Shown: positions 18,049-26,988, counted from the stretch's first letter. The stretch is DNA of 64,000 bases from Micromonospora inyonensis (GCF_900091415.1 NZ_FMHU01000001.1:1426001-1490000), one strand, 5' to 3'. Numbers and translations are program-made. Notes: generated by a model from the sequence alone, not told the origin.

Positions 18049-19293
18049 GTGATCAAAGTGGAGGATTGGGCGGAAATCCGCCGGCTCTACCTGGCCGAGC
18101 AGATGCCGATCAAGGCGATCGCACGCAGGCTCGGGCTGTCGCGTAACACGGTCCGTAGCGCGGTTCGGTCGGTGCAGCCGCCGAAGTACGTGCGGGCGGC
18201 GAAGGGCTCGATCGTGGACGCGGCCGAGCCGCGGATCCGGGCGTTGTTGAAGGAGTTTCCGGACATGCCGGCGACGGTGATCGCGGAGCGTATCGGTTGG
18301 ACGCGGTCGTTGACGGTGCTCAAGGAACGGGTCCGTGAGTTGCGGCCGGTGTATGCGCCGGTTGATCCGGCTTCGCGCACTGTCTACGGGCCTGGCGAGC
18401 GGGCGCAGTGTGATCTGTGGTTCCCGCCGGCGCCGGTTCCGTTGGGGTTCGGGCAGGTGGCCTCCCCGCCGGTGCTGGTGATGGTGTCGGGCTATTCCCG
18501 CTGGTTGTGCGCGACGACGATCCCGACGCGGTCCGCGGAGGATCTGGTCCTGGGGCAGTGGGCGGTGTTGGGTCAGCTGGGTGGGGTGCCGCGGGAGTTG
18601 GTGTGGGACAACGAGTCCGGGGTGGGCCGCTACGGTGGCGCGCAGCCCAAACTCACCGCGCAGTTCAGCGTGCTACGCGGGATGGTGGGCACCAGGGTGC
18701 GGATCCTGCGCCCGCGGGATCCGGAGTCCAAGGGCCTGGTCGAGCGTGCCAACGGCTATCTGGAGACCTCCTTCCTGCCCGGACGCCGGTTCGCCAGCGT
18801 GGCCGATTTCAACATCCAGTTGGCTGATTGGATCGCCCTGGCCAACACCCGGCCGAAGCGGGCACTCGATGCGGCGGCGCCGGCCGATCGGATCGGCGCG
18901 GACCGGGCCGCGATGGGCGCGTTGCCGCCGATCGAGGCCACGGCGATCGGCTGGCGGCACACGGTACGACTCGGACGTGACCACTACGTCCGGCTCGACA
19001 GCTGCGACTACTCGGTGCACCCGAACGCCGTGGGGCACCGGGTCGAGGTCACCGCCGATCTGCACACCGTGCGCGTCCTGCGCTCCGGTGTTCTGGTCGG
19101 CGAGCACGAGCGGTGCTGGGCCCGGCAGCAGACCATCACCGACCCCGAGCACACGAAGGCGGCCGCGGTGATGCGGCAGGCGTATCAAGACCGGCCCCGA
19201 GGCCGCGCCGCGGCCCAGGTCGCGTGTCGGGACCTGGCCGACTACGACCGGATCCTCGGCACCAGCGGCGACGACCTGGCGGAGGTGGCCTGA
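18049..19293 (+). CDS. istA: IS21-family transposase IstA
   Basis: IstA performs the DDE cleavage and joining steps. The protein (414 residues from GTG 18049; GTG 18058 is better spaced from GGAGG at 18044-18048 and may be the true start) has an N-terminal helix-turn-helix (IKAIARRLGLSRNTVRSAV, about 22-40), a short linker, the rve core with QCDLWFPPAP (first Asp about 125), WDNESGVGRYGG (second Asp about 187) and KGLVERANGYLE (Glu), and a C-terminal beta-barrel region (RLDSCDYSVHPNAVG). The stop overlaps the next ATG by one base. Confidence 0.93.
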   Translation: MIKVEDWAEIRRLYLAEQMPIKAIARRLGLSRNTVRSAVRSVQPPKYVRAAKGSIVDAAEPRIRALLKEFPDMPATVIAERIGWTRSLTVLKERVRELRPVYAPVDPASRTVYGPGERAQCDLWFPPAPVPLGFGQVASPPVLVMVSGYSRWLCATTIPTRSAEDLVLGQWAVLGQLGGVPRELVWDNESGVGRYGGAQPKLTAQFSVLRGMVGTRVRILRPRDPESKGLVERANGYLETSFLPGRRFASVADFNIQLADWIALANTRPKRALDAAAPADRIGADRAAMGALPPIEATAIGWRHTVRLGRDHYVRLDSCDYSVHPNAVGHRVEVTADLHTVRVLRSGVLVGEHERCWARQQTITDPEHTKAAAVMRQAYQDRPRGRAAAQVACRDLADYDRILGTSGDDLAEVA

Positions 19294-19628
19294 TGACCCC
19301 CACCACCACGGCGGCGCAGGCGAGTGCGCTGACCGCCGCCGCGTCCTTGCTGGCCACCGCCGCGTTGATGGACGCCGTCGGCGCGCAACGCGTGTCGGTG
19401 ACCGTGGCCGACATCGACATCGACATCCAGGTCCCGGCCCGCACCGGCACCGAAGCGGCCCGGGCGGCGGTCGTGGCCGCCTACGCCCACGCGTTGTCGA
19501 CGCCGGTGCAGCGCCGCGCCGGCGGCCCGCACACGTGGATCGAGGCCCACGGCACCATCGCCGGCCACCCGGTCCACGTCTGGACCATCGCCGACGTCGA
19601 ACCGGCCACGCGACAGGCGATGGCCTGA
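19293..19628 (+). CDS. small unassigned gene between istA and istB
   Basis: A 111-residue protein is encoded with ATG 19293 inside the istA stop and its own stop overlapping the istB ATG (TGATG at both junctions). It has an Ala-rich N-terminal helix (residues 5-36), an acidic beta-segment VTVADIDIDIQVP (about 45-57), a helix AARAAVVAAYAHAL, and a C-terminal beta-rich half (TWIEAHGTIAGHPVHVWTIADVEP). No membrane segment or known motif is seen. The classic IS21 layout has only istA and istB, so this is an extra gene. Tight coupling and normal codon bias argue that it is translated. Function unknown. Confidence 0.75.
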   Translation: MTPTTTAAQASALTAAASLLATAALMDAVGAQRVSVTVADIDIDIQVPARTGTEAARAAVVAAYAHALSTPVQRRAGGPHTWIEAHGTIAGHPVHVWTIADVEPATRQAMA

Positions 19629-20449
19629 TGCCCACCAAGACCACCACCCACCCCGGCCGCACCGGCACGCCGACCAGCCGGGACACCACCGCCGAGATCG
19701 CCTACCTGACCCGCGCGCTCAAGGCGCCGACCCTGCGTGACGCCGTCACCCGACTGGCCGACCGCGCCCGCACCGAGAACTGGACACACGAGGAATTCCT
19801 GGCCGCCTGCCTCCACCGTGAGGTCGCCGCCCGGGAGTCCCACGGCGGTGAGGGCCGCATCCGCGCCGCCCGCTTCCCCGCCCGGAAGGCCCTGGAAGAG
19901 TTCGACTTCGACCACCAGCGCTCGTTGAAACGCGACCTCCTCGCCCACTTGGGCACCCTCGACTTCGTCGCCGCCCGAGACAACGTGGTGTTCCTCGGCC
20001 CTCCCGGCACCGGCAAGACCCACCTCGCCACCGGCCTGGGCATCCGTGCCTGCCAAGCCGGCCACCGCGTCGCGTTCGCCACCGCCGCCGAATGGGTCGC
20101 CCGACTGGCTACCGCGCACAACGCCGGCCGACTACAGGACGAGATCACCAAACTCGGCCGCATCCCACTGATTATCATCGATGAGGTCGGCTACATCCCG
20201 TTCGAACCCGAAGCCGCGAACCTGTTCTTCCAACTCATCTCCGCCCGCTACGAACGCGCCAGCCTCATCGTCACCTCGAACAAACCCTTCGGCCGCTGGG
20301 GCGAGGTCTTCGGCGACGACACCGTCGCCGCCGCCATGATCGACCGCCTCGTCCACCACGCCGAAGTCATCAGCCTGAAAGGAGACAGCTACCGCCTCAA
20401 AGACCGCGACCTCGGCCGCGTCCCCGCAGCCACCAACGACGACCGATGA
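19628..20449 (+). CDS. istB: IS21-family helper ATPase IstB
   Basis: IstB is a DnaC/DnaA-like AAA+ ATPase that assembles on DNA and directs IstA to targets. The 273-residue protein has an N-terminal helical domain (RALKAPTLRDAVTRLADRA), Walker A FLGPPGTGKTHLA at about 120-132, Walker B PLIIIDEVGY at about 179-188, sensor 1 LIVTSNKPFGRWGEVF at about 216-231, and an Arg/Lys-rich end. It is complete; the start ATG 19628 overlaps the preceding stop by one base. Confidence 0.94.
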   Translation: MPTKTTTHPGRTGTPTSRDTTAEIAYLTRALKAPTLRDAVTRLADRARTENWTHEEFLAACLHREVAARESHGGEGRIRAARFPARKALEEFDFDHQRSLKRDLLAHLGTLDFVAARDNVVFLGPPGTGKTHLATGLGIRACQAGHRVAFATAAEWVARLATAHNAGRLQDEITKLGRIPLIIIDEVGYIPFEPEAANLFFQLISARYERASLIVTSNKPFGRWGEVFGDDTVAAAMIDRLVHHAEVISLKGDSYRLKDRDLGRVPAATNDDR

Positions 20450-20509
20450 ACAACCAGGGGGTCAAATTTCGGCCGCCGCTAAAGGGTCAAATTTCGAATG
20501 TCGTTGACA

Positions 20510-20514
20510 CACGG
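20510..20514. repeat. right target-site duplication (CACGG) of the IS21-type element
   Basis: It matches 17962-17966. Confidence 0.8.
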
Positions 20515-20693
20515 ACCTTGGAATCAGTGCGGGCACAGAAGTGCAAGGTCTGTACCGCCGCCTCCTGGCCTCTGCGGACGGGAAGGGGCTCTCCATCGAG
20601 TTGGCCCCGCACGTTACGGCAGCACTTCACCAGGTGTTGATGGAGACCTCACGGGCCCTCAAGCTGCTCAACTCCACGATCGCCAGCGGTTGA
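20515..20693 (+). pseudogene. SARP-family activator, 3' part
   Basis: Read in the frame joined from 17966, this stretch encodes DLGISAGTEVQGLYRRLLAS and continues 58 codons to a TGA at 20691-20693. LGI-x-x-G-x-E-x-x-x-L-x-x-x-x-L is the usual end of the BTAD domain in SARPs, which directly supports that both pieces were one gene. It has no start of its own. The last about 35 residues are helical, with no further domain, making the original a small SARP of the ActII-ORF4/RedD size class. Confidence 0.85.
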
Positions 20694-20752
20694 CGTAGGC
20701 GCGGGACGGATCGGGGTAGATCCGTCCCACGCCGTTCGGTCACGCACAGCAG

Positions 20753-21158
20753 CTACGTGCAGGCTTCCAGCCACCCGGTCGGCCGGGTCGCGAAGTCGGG
20801 GACCGGGCCGGCCAGCGGACGAGTCGTAGAAGAACAAACAGGCCTCAGGACTCTGGTTCGCGGCCATCATGGGCGTCCAGCCCTCTTCACCCGCATAGCC
20901 CGCCAGCGTCTTCCGGTACACCGTGGAGCCGATGGTGCTCTTGATCCGCGCCTCCCCGGTGCTGCCGGGGTAGTTCGTATAGCGCGTCCAGTACGCCTGG
21001 CACGCCGAGGAGTATCGGAGCTCGATGAAAACACCATTCTTCGCGGTGACGTAGTCCACGGTGGTGGCGGTGGAGCAGCCCAACGCCACCGGGTCCTTGC
21101 CGTTACAGGACAGGTAGCCGCTTCGATGATCGTGCCGGGAGCCGTCACCGTTTTCCCA
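20753..21158 (-). pseudogene. DUF2690-type protein remnant with frameshifts at both ends
   Basis: The minus strand encodes CNGKDPVALGCSTATTVDYV, then IELRYSSACQAYWTRYTN and ACLFFYDSS, the cysteine-containing pattern of the DUF2690 domain often found at the C-terminus of actinomycete XRE-type or secreted proteins. At the 5' side the frame is open only back to a TGA at 21159-21161 and has no suitable start. At the 3' side, after about 20820, the expected ending GPVPDFATRPTGWLEACT with stop at 20753-20755 is in a different frame (-1/+1). So the gene is missing its N-terminal part and carries at least one frameshift. It sits next to the SARP/IS locus. Confidence 0.6.
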
Positions 21159-21293
21159 TCATCCCGCCACACCTGCCGGCTCTGCCGGCCGTGGTTCATC
21201 GCCCGATGTTCGGCACCGGCCCGGGCGGGGTGCGCCCGCCGGGAGAGCCTCCGCAATCCCCGCATACGGGCTGTCCGAGCAGCCGCGCCGAAA

Positions 21294-21339
21294 GAAGTCG
21301 CCGGTTGAGCGGAGGGTGTTCCGCTCAACCGGCGACTTC
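21294..21339. terminator. strong hairpin terminator after the PBP gene
   Basis: A perfect 19-bp stem (21294-21312 with 21321-21339, arm sequence GAAGTCGCCGGTTGAGCGG) with an 8-base loop lies 52 bases past the PBP stop. It is the longest perfect hairpin found in the window. Confidence 0.88.
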
Positions 21340-21390
21340 AGTCGGACAGTGCTTCGACGGCACAGGCCGAGAAGGGTACGTGGTGGCGCC

Positions 21391-24306
21391 TCAGTCGTCG
21401 CCATACCGGGGTGTTGGTGACACCAGGTCACCGCCGCCACCGCCGCCCGGACCGGGCGGGTTGCCCGGGTTGGGCGGGGTGGTCGGGTTAGGCGGGGTGG
21501 TCGGCCCGGGGTTACCACCCCCGGGGTCCTGGCAGCGGATGTTCAGCGGGTCAACACAGGGCGGGTTCTGGCCGGGCGGCGGGGTGGTCGGCGGCGGAGG
21601 CGGCTCGACGCCGTTGCCCGCGTTCACGTCACCACGGCCCGTGATCTCCGGCAGATCGATCTTGTCAGCGCCCTTGAGCGCCGTCTCCATGTAGCGTTCC
21701 CAGATGTCGGCGGGCAGACCTCCACCACCGATGTCGTTCTTGTTCTTGTCGAGGATCTTCGGCTTCTGCGGATCCTTGCTACCGACCCAGACAGCGGTGG
21801 CGAGTTGGGGGGTGTAGCCGACCATCCAGGCGTCCGCGTTGTTCTTGGTGTTGCCGTACTGCCAGGTGCCGGTCTTGCCAGCGGCCTCCCGGCCGTCGAG
21901 GGCGTTGTCGACGCTGCCGGGAATCTTCTTCAACACGGCGGTCACCTCGCGAGCGACCTCCCGCTTGATCCGTTGCTGCCCAAGGAGCTTCTCACCGGTG
22001 CCGGGGACCTTCTCCCACTTTCCGGTCTCCTTGTTCTGCTGCTCGACCAAGAGCACGAAGTGTGCCTTGTTGTACGAGCCGTCGTTGGCGAGGGTGGCCA
22101 GGCCGTTGGCGTGGTCCAGCACGGTGACCGGGAACTGGCCGTAGGCGATGACCTCGTCGAACTTCGAGGGGGAGAGCTTCTCCGGCTCGCTCTTCAGCAG
22201 GTTGTAGGCCTTCACCGGCTCCCGGGTCCACATGGTGGTGATGCCGGCCTGCCGAGCCATCTCGACCACCTTGGCCGGCTTGATCTTGCTGGCCACGTGG
22301 TAGAAGGGCACGTTGTACGACTGGACGGTCGACTCCTCCAGCGTGCACCACCGGTTGCAGCGGCCGTTGGCACTGACGTCCCGGCCCGCGTTGCCGATCT
22401 CGTCGGCGAAGCCCTCCGGCTTGAACGGCTTGGCGTCCCAGTGCGAGTTCACCGAGATACCCTCGTTGATCGCTGCGGCGAGGGTATAGATCTTGAACGT
22501 CGAGCCCGGCGGGTGGCCCCCCGACAGTTCACCGTTGACGTCGGTGTTGAAACCCGCGTAGTCGATGTGCGTGCCGTTGTCGCCCCCGTAGTAGGCCAGC
22601 ACCCGGCCGGTCTTCGGGTCGATCGAGACCACCGCCGCCATCAGGTTCTTCGGCTGGTCGTAGAGCTCGGAGCCCTTCACCGCCTGGCGCGCGGTATCTT
22701 CCGCCGCCTTTTGCATCTTCGGGTCGATGGTGGTGGTGATCCGGTAGCCGCCGTTACGGAGCGCGTCGACGCAGCTCACCTTCCCGGCCGCGCCGGATTC
22801 GGAGCAGACGCCCCACTGCTCCAACTCCTTGCGGACGTAGTTGACCACGTTGCCGGTCGGGGAGTCCACGCCGAAGCCGTTCGACTTCTCGGCCTGCATC
22901 TTCGGGAACTCGGTCGGCCGTTCGGCGGGCTTCAGCCAGCCCTCTTCCACCATTCCGCCGAGGACGTAGTTCCACCGGTCCTGTGCGGCCTTGGCCGCCT
23001 CCGGGCCCTTGGTCGGGTCGTACCCCGGATGGGTGCCGCTGGCCTGCGGCTGCTTGATCACCCCGGCCAGCGCCGCCGCCTGCGCCACGTCGAGGTCCTT
23101 CGCCGACTTCCCGAAGTACGCCTTCGCCGCCGCCTCGACTCCGTACGCTCCCCGACCGAAGTAGATCGTGTTCAGGTAGTGCTGCATGATCTGGTCTTTG
23201 GAGTACTGCTCGTTCAGCTTGGAGGCGAGGATCGCCTCCTTCACCTTCCGGGCGTACGAGTCGTCCTTCAGGCCGTCATAGGCGTTCCGCGCGTACTGCT
23301 GGGTGATCGTCGAGGCGCCCTGCTTGGTACCGCCGGTGAAGTTGTTCCAGGCGGCGCGGGCGATGCCCTTGTAGTCGACCCCCGAGTGCTCGTAGAAGTT
23401 GCGGTCCTCGGCGGCGGCCACGGCGTGCTGCACGTAGGGCGGGATGTCCTTGATCGTGACGAACTCGCGGTTCTCGCTGCCGAGCTTGGCGACGACGCCC
23501 TTCTTGTCCTTCATGAGGACGGTCGTCGCCAGGGGCAGCGGCACCTCGTTGGGGAGGACCACGTTGGTTGAGTAGTAGGTGAAGCCGACCACGCCTCCAC
23601 CGACGAGCATGATGAGGACCGCGAAGCTGGCGATCAGGATGTTCACTCGCCTGCGCTTCTTCGCCCGCCGCCGGGTGTCCGGGTCCTGGCTGCGGCTGCG
23701 CCGGCCGGGGCCGGTCGGCCCGCCGGGGCCGTCCAGGTCCGGGCCGGATCCTCCCGGCGGGGAAACGCTGGCCCGGGCGACGGTGGCCCGGCCGGCCATC
23801 CCGCCGGCTGCCGCACCACCGACTGCGGCCGAGCCGACCGAGGCGCGACCGCTGGAGCCGCCGACCGAGGCGCGACCGGCCGAAGCGGGGCTGACCGGGC
23901 GCGCCGAGCCGACCGAGGCCCGGCCGCTGGAGCCGTTCCCCACCGGGGCCCGACCGGCCGGGGCACCGCCGGCCGCGGGCGGCACCGGCACCGACGCCCG
24001 ACCCGAACCGGCCCGACCGACCGAGGCCGAGCCGGACGGGGGCGGGCTGATCGGGGGGGCCATGCCGGGACGCGGCACGGAGGCGGAACCGGACACCGAC
24101 GCGCGTCCGCTCGACCCGGCCGCCCGGGGTGTCGGGGTGGCCCGGCCGCTGGGTGTCGCGCCATCGCGCCCGGAAGACCATCCGGTTCCCCGGCTCTCCG
24201 CGCCGGGGCGGCGGTACGCGTCGTCCGCCCCCGGCCCGGGGTCACCGTCCGAGCCCGGAATCCGGGCCCGCCCATGCGGGGAACTGGGATCGCCGTACGA
24301 GTTCAT
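21391..24306 (-). CDS. class A penicillin-binding protein (bifunctional transglycosylase/transpeptidase)
   Basis: The 971-residue PonA-type enzyme polymerises and cross-links peptidoglycan. Order: a disordered cytoplasmic tail of about 215 residues with many copies of a GRASVG-like unit, one membrane helix (NILIASFAVLIMLVGGGVVGF), the GT51 transglycosylase with EDRNFYEHSGVD and GASTITQQYARN, then a transpeptidase with catalytic GSTFK, SYN (STVQSYNVPF) and KTG (AAGKTGTWQ) motifs, and a Pro/Gly-rich tail with two cysteines. All catalytic motifs are intact. It starts at ATG 24306 close to a GAGGA site. The gene stands alone, with its own terminator. Confidence 0.93.
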   Translation of the reverse strand: MNSYGDPSSPHGRARIPGSDGDPGPGADDAYRRPGAESRGTGWSSGRDGATPSGRATPTPRAAGSSGRASVSGSASVPRPGMAPPISPPPSGSASVGRAGSGRASVPVPPAAGGAPAGRAPVGNGSSGRASVGSARPVSPASAGRASVGGSSGRASVGSAAVGGAAAGGMAGRATVARASVSPPGGSGPDLDGPGGPTGPGRRSRSQDPDTRRRAKKRRRVNILIASFAVLIMLVGGGVVGFTYYSTNVVLPNEVPLPLATTVLMKDKKGVVAKLGSENREFVTIKDIPPYVQHAVAAAEDRNFYEHSGVDYKGIARAAWNNFTGGTKQGASTITQQYARNAYDGLKDDSYARKVKEAILASKLNEQYSKDQIMQHYLNTIYFGRGAYGVEAAAKAYFGKSAKDLDVAQAAALAGVIKQPQASGTHPGYDPTKGPEAAKAAQDRWNYVLGGMVEEGWLKPAERPTEFPKMQAEKSNGFGVDSPTGNVVNYVRKELEQWGVCSESGAAGKVSCVDALRNGGYRITTTIDPKMQKAAEDTARQAVKGSELYDQPKNLMAAVVSIDPKTGRVLAYYGGDNGTHIDYAGFNTDVNGELSGGHPPGSTFKIYTLAAAINEGISVNSHWDAKPFKPEGFADEIGNAGRDVSANGRCNRWCTLEESTVQSYNVPFYHVASKIKPAKVVEMARQAGITTMWTREPVKAYNLLKSEPEKLSPSKFDEVIAYGQFPVTVLDHANGLATLANDGSYNKAHFVLLVEQQNKETGKWEKVPGTGEKLLGQQRIKREVAREVTAVLKKIPGSVDNALDGREAAGKTGTWQYGNTKNNADAWMVGYTPQLATAVWVGSKDPQKPKILDKNKNDIGGGGLPADIWERYMETALKGADKIDLPEITGRGDVNAGNGVEPPPPPTTPPPGQNPPCVDPLNIRCQDPGGGNPGPTTPPNPTTPPNPGNPPGPGGGGGGDLVSPTPRYGDD

Positions 24307-24500
24307 TCCTCACACCCTGCCGGTCGCGGTGGGACGCGAACACGCCACCACCGGTTTGCCGTGAGCTGTGCCACGTGGTCTCTCCGCCCGAGAATCTCGG
24401 GACGGGAGCCGCGGTATCTGCGCCGACCGGGGCGATCCGCCGGAATGGCTGCCGATCGTCCCGCTCGTCGTCGTTGTCGGCGGCCGCCGAGGCGCGGGGT

Positions 24501-24947
24501 TCACCGTTGCGCCTCTCGCCTCCGTCGCACGGCCGGACCACCGACCGCGTCCTGTTCCTGCCCGTCGTCCATGCCCGCGACCAGGCCGTCCCGGCCGAGC
24601 TGGAACTGCTCGACGAGATGGTTCCAGTCACAGCCGAGGCACACCTCCACCACGAAGACCTGGAACTCACGCAGAGTCAGCGCCAGGACCGGGAGTTCGT
24701 CCCGGGTGCGCGCCTGGCCGGCGGACTGCTTCAGTTCGTCCCCGTAAATGTAGTGGACGTGAGTCAGGTTCTCCCGTCGGCAGATCGGGCACCGTTGGTC
24801 GGTCGGTTCGCCATGGAACCGGGCCGCGTTCTTCAGGTACGGCGACGCGTCGCAGACGTCGTACGTGCCGACCCGGCCGGACAGGACCTCACGCAGCACC
24901 GCCCGCTTCTGGAGCGAGTAGTCGACCACCTGGCGCTGCGTACGCAT
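24501..24947 (-). CDS. DUF5318 family protein (zinc-ribbon-like)
   Basis: The 148-residue protein starts at ATG 24947 (MRTQRQVVDYSLQKRAVL). It has conserved segments VCDASPYLKNAARFHGEPT, a CPIC pair near residue 55, LTHVHYIYGDELK, and a CLGC pair near residue 103, consistent with a structural zinc site. This is a conserved actinobacterial family without assigned function, commonly found next to ponA-like and padR-ino1 genes, as here. The last about 35 residues are low-complexity. Confidence 0.8.
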   Translation of the reverse strand: MRTQRQVVDYSLQKRAVLREVLSGRVGTYDVCDASPYLKNAARFHGEPTDQRCPICRRENLTHVHYIYGDELKQSAGQARTRDELPVLALTLREFQVFVVEVCLGCDWNHLVEQFQLGRDGLVAGMDDGQEQDAVGGPAVRRRREAQR

Positions 24948-25053
24948 GCGGCAAAGGGTACGCGCTCCGGCCGGACCGGGCGACAACGCTCACGTTCGGT
25001 CACGACACGAATCCCCCAAGGGGTTTGCCCCGCTGAGGGCGAGCCGCTAAGTT

Positions 25054-25078
25054 GCGATGTATCGGTCCGATACATCGC
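25054..25078. promoter_or_regulatory. palindromic operator upstream of padR-ino1
   Basis: GCGATGTATCGG (25054-25065), a single central T, and CCGATACATCGC (25067-25078) form a perfect 12-bp inverted repeat 43 bases before the PadR start. The ATGTATCGG half-site and its position fit a PadR autoregulatory operator; this is an inference. Confidence 0.7.
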
Positions 25079-25120
25079 GTCGGCCACCGGTCCGTGGTCA
25101 GGGAAGAGAGAGGATGGCCC

Positions 25121-25759
25121 GTGCTCGAGCTAGCCATCCTCGGCCTGCTTCAGGAGTCCCCGATGCACGGCTACGAGCTGCGCAAGGAGCTCGCCGCCAA
25201 GCTGGGCGCGATCCGGGCGGCCATCAGCTACGGCTCGCTCTACCCCACGCTGCGCCGGCTCCAGGCGGCGGGATGGATCACCGAAGCCGACGAGACACCG
25301 GCGACCGCCGAGGAGGTTCCCGCGCTGACCAGCCGACGCGGTCGGGTGGTCTACAAGATCACTGCCGAGGGCAAGGAACGCTTCGCCCAGCTGATCGCCC
25401 AGGCCGGTCCGGAGACCTACGACGACACCGGCTTCGGCGTGCACTTCGCGTTCTTCGCCCGCACCGACCAGGCCACCCGCCTGCGGATCCTGGAAGGTCG
25501 GCGACGCAAGATCGAGGAGCGCCGCGAGGGTCTGCGCGACGTGCTGGCCCGGGCGGCCGAGCGTCTCGACGCGTACACCCTGGAACTCCAGCGCCACGGC
25601 CTCGACGCCTGTGAGCGCGAGGTCCGCTGGCTGGAGGAGCTCATCGCCAACGAGCGCTCCGGCCGGGCCCCGACCGCCCCGGGCACCGGGACGGTCGACG
25701 GTCCACGAGAAGACACCAGCCCGCCTCCGCCTGGAGAGTCCAGGAATGAGCGGCCGTGA
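25121..25759 (+). CDS. PadR-family transcriptional regulator
   Basis: The 212-residue protein begins [22 protein letters not shown] from GTG 25121 with AGAGG about eight bases upstream; an open frame extends back through the operator but is unlikely to be used. Residues 1-85 form the PadR winged helix ([30 protein letters not shown]), and 100-185 a coiled-coil dimerisation helix ([26 protein letters not shown] region, Vir_act_alpha_C type). It precedes ino1 by 23 bases, so it probably controls inositol synthesis through the palindrome upstream. The tail is Pro-rich. Confidence 0.9.
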   Translation: MLELAILGLLQESPMHGYELRKELAAKLGAIRAAISYGSLYPTLRRLQAAGWITEADETPATAEEVPALTSRRGRVVYKITAEGKERFAQLIAQAGPETYDDTGFGVHFAFFARTDQATRLRILEGRRRKIEERREGLRDVLARAAERLDAYTLELQRHGLDACEREVRWLEELIANERSGRAPTAPGTGTVDGPREDTSPPPPGESRNERP

Positions 25760-25782
25760 TGAAGAAGAAGGAGGCAGACGCT

Positions 25783-26862
25783 ATGGGCTCCGTCCGCGTC
25801 GCCATCGTCGGTGTGGGTAACTGCGCCTCGTCCCTCGTACAGGGCGTGGAGTACTACCGGAACGCCGACCCGAACGATCGCGTCCCGGGTCTCATGCACG
25901 TCACCTTCGGCGACTACCACGTCTCGGACGTGCAGTTCGTCGCGGCGTTCGACGTGGACGCCAAGAAGGTGGGCATGGACCTCGCCGAGGCGATCGTGGC
26001 CAGCGAGAACAACACGATCAAGCTGTGCGACGTGCCGCCGACCGGCATCACCGTGCAGCGCGGCCCGACCTTCGACGGCCTGGGCCAGTACTACCGCGAG
26101 ATCATCGAGGAGTCGGACGCCGAGCCGGTCGACGTCGTGCAGGCACTGCGCGACGCGCAGGTCGACGTGGTGGTCTCCTACCTGCCGGTCGGTTCCGAGC
26201 AGGCCGACAAGTTCTACGCCCAGGCGGCCATCGACGCCGGCTGCGCGTTCGTGAACGCCCTGCCGGTCTTCATCGCCTCGGACCCCGAGTGGGCCAAGAA
26301 GTTCGAGGACGCGGGCCTGCCGATCGTCGGTGACGACATCAAGAGCCAGGTCGGTGCCACCATCGTGCACCGGGCGCTGGCGAAGCTGTTCGAGGACCGT
26401 GGGGTCGAGCTGCTGCGCACGTACCAGCTCAACTTCGGCGGCAACATGGACTTCATGAACATGCTGGAGCGCAACCGGCTGGTCTCGAAGAAGATCTCGA
26501 AGACCCAGTCGGTCACCTCCCAGGTGCCGCACGAGATGGCCAAGAGCGACGTGCACATCGGCCCGTCCGACCACGTACCGTGGCTCGACGACCGCAAGTG
26601 GGCGTACATCCGCCTGGAGGGCCGCTCCTTCGGTGACACCCCGCTGAACGCCGAGCTGAAGCTCGAGGTGTGGGACTCGCCGAACTCGGCCGGTGTCATC
26701 ATCGACGCCGTCCGGGCCGCGAAGATCGCGCTGGACCGGAAGATCGGCGGCCCGATCCTGTCGGCCTCGTCGTACTTCATGAAGTCCCCGCCGGTGCAGT
26801 ACGCCGACCACGACGCGCACGCCGCCGTCGAGGCGTTCATCGCCGGCGAGGTCGAGCGCTGA
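25783..26862 (+). CDS. ino1: inositol-1-phosphate synthase
   Basis: It converts glucose 6-phosphate to 1L-myo-inositol 1-phosphate with NAD, the first step toward mycothiol and phosphatidylinositol lipids of actinomycetes. The 359-residue protein starts at ATG 25783 behind GAAGGAGG; an in-frame GTG 27 bases earlier is less well placed. NAD loop [13 protein letters not shown] (residues 5-17), [45 protein letters not shown] and the catalytic Lys region [15 protein letters not shown] are all present. A strong terminator follows. Confidence 0.96.
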   Translation: MGSVRVAIVGVGNCASSLVQGVEYYRNADPNDRVPGLMHVTFGDYHVSDVQFVAAFDVDAKKVGMDLAEAIVASENNTIKLCDVPPTGITVQRGPTFDGLGQYYREIIEESDAEPVDVVQALRDAQVDVVVSYLPVGSEQADKFYAQAAIDAGCAFVNALPVFIASDPEWAKKFEDAGLPIVGDDIKSQVGATIVHRALAKLFEDRGVELLRTYQLNFGGNMDFMNMLERNRLVSKKISKTQSVTSQVPHEMAKSDVHIGPSDHVPWLDDRKWAYIRLEGRSFGDTPLNAELKLEVWDSPNSAGVIIDAVRAAKIALDRKIGGPILSASSYFMKSPPVQYADHDAHAAVEAFIAGEVER

Positions 26863-26884
26863 CGCGCTGACCACCGCACACCGT

Positions 26885-26917
26885 CGAGGGCCGGGTCCGT
26901 ATCGGACCCGGCCCTCG
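26885..26917. terminator. hairpin terminator after ino1
   Basis: A perfect 15-bp stem, CGAGGGCCGGGTCCG and its complement at 26885-26899 and 26903-26917, with loop TAT. It sits 23 bases past ino1 and serves the convergent small gene as well. Confidence 0.85.
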
Positions 26918-26988
26918 CCGTCTGGCTCAGGCCAACGTCCCCAGCAGCACGGTTGGATAGTCTCGCTGTACGTCAACCACGCTCGGCA

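Larger units (their letters stand above)
17967..20509. mobile_element. IS21-family insertion sequence, 2543 bp, complete, with an extra gene
   Basis: Both ends begin TGTC: the left end (17967 onward) and the complement of the right end (20509 backward) align as imperfect inverted repeats over about 53 bases, each with two internal copies of an AAA(A/T)(A/T/C)TGACCC unit (left at about 17981-17992 and 18006-18019), the multiple terminal repeats known for IS21. It encodes istA, a small unassigned gene and istB, each overlapping the next by a base (TGATG). It is flanked by CACGG duplications and interrupts the SARP gene. The frames are intact, so it may be active. Confidence 0.92.

Noticed and set aside
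21391..24306. Possible non-coding repeat locus in the 5' end of the PBP gene
   Set aside because: The GRASVG units stay in frame with the downstream enzyme and have normal codon bias, so they are part of the protein.
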